Positions 63,511 through 64,000 of a stretch of 64,000 nt of DNA are shown piece after piece. The stretch is from Mesostigma viride (lineage: Eukaryota > Streptophyta > Mesostigmatophyceae > Mesostigmatales > Mesostigmataceae), in assembly GCA_009746045.1 (NCBI GenBank), contig RPFO01001006.1:34244-98243 (forward strand), in the 5' to 3' direction. The translations under genes and the position numbers were made by a program. The notes beneath the pieces were generated by a model, which saw only the letters and a program-made list of their open reading frames with translations, made no database searches and was not told where the DNA came from. Numbering within the stretch: position 1 is the first letter of the stretch; each line of letters begins with the position of its first letter.

Positions 63511-64000
63511 ATTGCTGAGCTTCGCTCATTTTATATATGACGCGTGGACGGGCTCAAAGGGGACCGACCTGCCGTAGGTAGCGTAAGACTAGCGCTTGTC
63601 ACGAGGGTACTGCACCGGCCGGCCCTTTTTGTGCCTAGGCTGAGTGTGGTTCCGGAGTGCAGGCCTAGGTAGCTTCTAACGTACGTCACTAGACCTTGTT
63701 ACCTGCGCCAGCCGCCAGGCGTGGCGCAACTGTGATTGGCAGTCAGTACCCTTGTACCTGCGCCAGCCGGCAGGCCTGCGTGGCGCAATGTGAATGATAG
63801 TCAGTACTTAGAGTGGTGTAGGGGACGTAGGGAGGCCTCTTTTCAGCTTCGCAACTTGATCCCAGCATTTGCTGGCAAGGTCGGCTGGCCGCTATGGCGG
63901 CTGCGCTGAAATGTAAGACGATGCTATCGGCCTCGCCCGGGCGTGAGAGGCCTGGAAAAAATTCTTTATGTTCGCCACCCACCGTTACAGGCCACGGTAA
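63511..64000. other. No supported gene; about 55-bp direct duplication
   Basis: CCTTGTTACCTGCGCCAGCC...GTCAGTAC at about 63693-63749 is repeated with changes at 63750-63807. No coding exon of the gene at 61343-61831 could be identified here, although it should lie upstream on the - strand. Confidence 0.5.

Noticed and set aside
61846-63577. 500-residue open frames of G-R-K-E and F-L-P-S repeats
   Set aside because: Artefact of the GGAA array; a tetranucleotide without stop codons is open in all frames.

Overview
The window is nuclear DNA of an intron-rich eukaryote with GC-rich coding exons. It is most likely an alga or other protist. I infer this from long multi-exon genes, GT-AG introns, non-LTR retroelements and very long simple repeats; the species cannot be named from the sequence.

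The centre (15701-47858, + strand) is one complete gene for the Tra1/TRRAP scaffold protein of SAGA and NuA4-type histone acetyltransferase complexes. I could join 24 exons whose phases all agree, giving an open frame of 15,273 bases (5,090 residues). Order: HEAT-repeat N terminus, FAT region, PIKK-like pseudokinase, and a FATC tail ending in W-H-P-W-F. Animal TRRAP and yeast Tra1 have about 3,700-3,900 residues; the extra length lies in Gly/Ala/Ser/Pro- and Gln-rich insertions. Head to head with it, on the - strand (13741-10339), is a gene with three CCCH zinc fingers resembling the ZC3H4/6/8 - Su(s) group; its 5' exons were not found. Two other terminal exons on the - strand (5312-5477 and 61343-61831) belong to genes I do not recognise.

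The flanks are a graveyard of mobile DNA. There are remnants of LINEs (reverse transcriptase, L1-type ORF1 and several 3' ends with AATT tails), a second retroelement C terminus in an inverted duplication, two SINE-like families, several inverted-repeat elements resembling Tc1/mariner MITEs, and a 1.7 kb element with piggyBac-style TTAA/CCCC ends. Simple repeats are extreme: about 1 kb of CTGC inside a Tra1 intron, about 1.57 kb of GGAA, a GGAT/GGAC block, and an 8-bp telomere-like satellite.

The most striking observation is in the introns. In most Tra1 introns, and in the CCCH gene on the opposite strand, the exon edge together with its splice site is repeated inside the adjoining intron as one to four decayed copies ('boundary echoes'). 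One case, after exon 14, is an almost unmutated 89-bp tandem duplication that starts inside the exon. This suggests that introns here grow by tandem duplication across exon-intron junctions, leaving strings of decoy splice sites.
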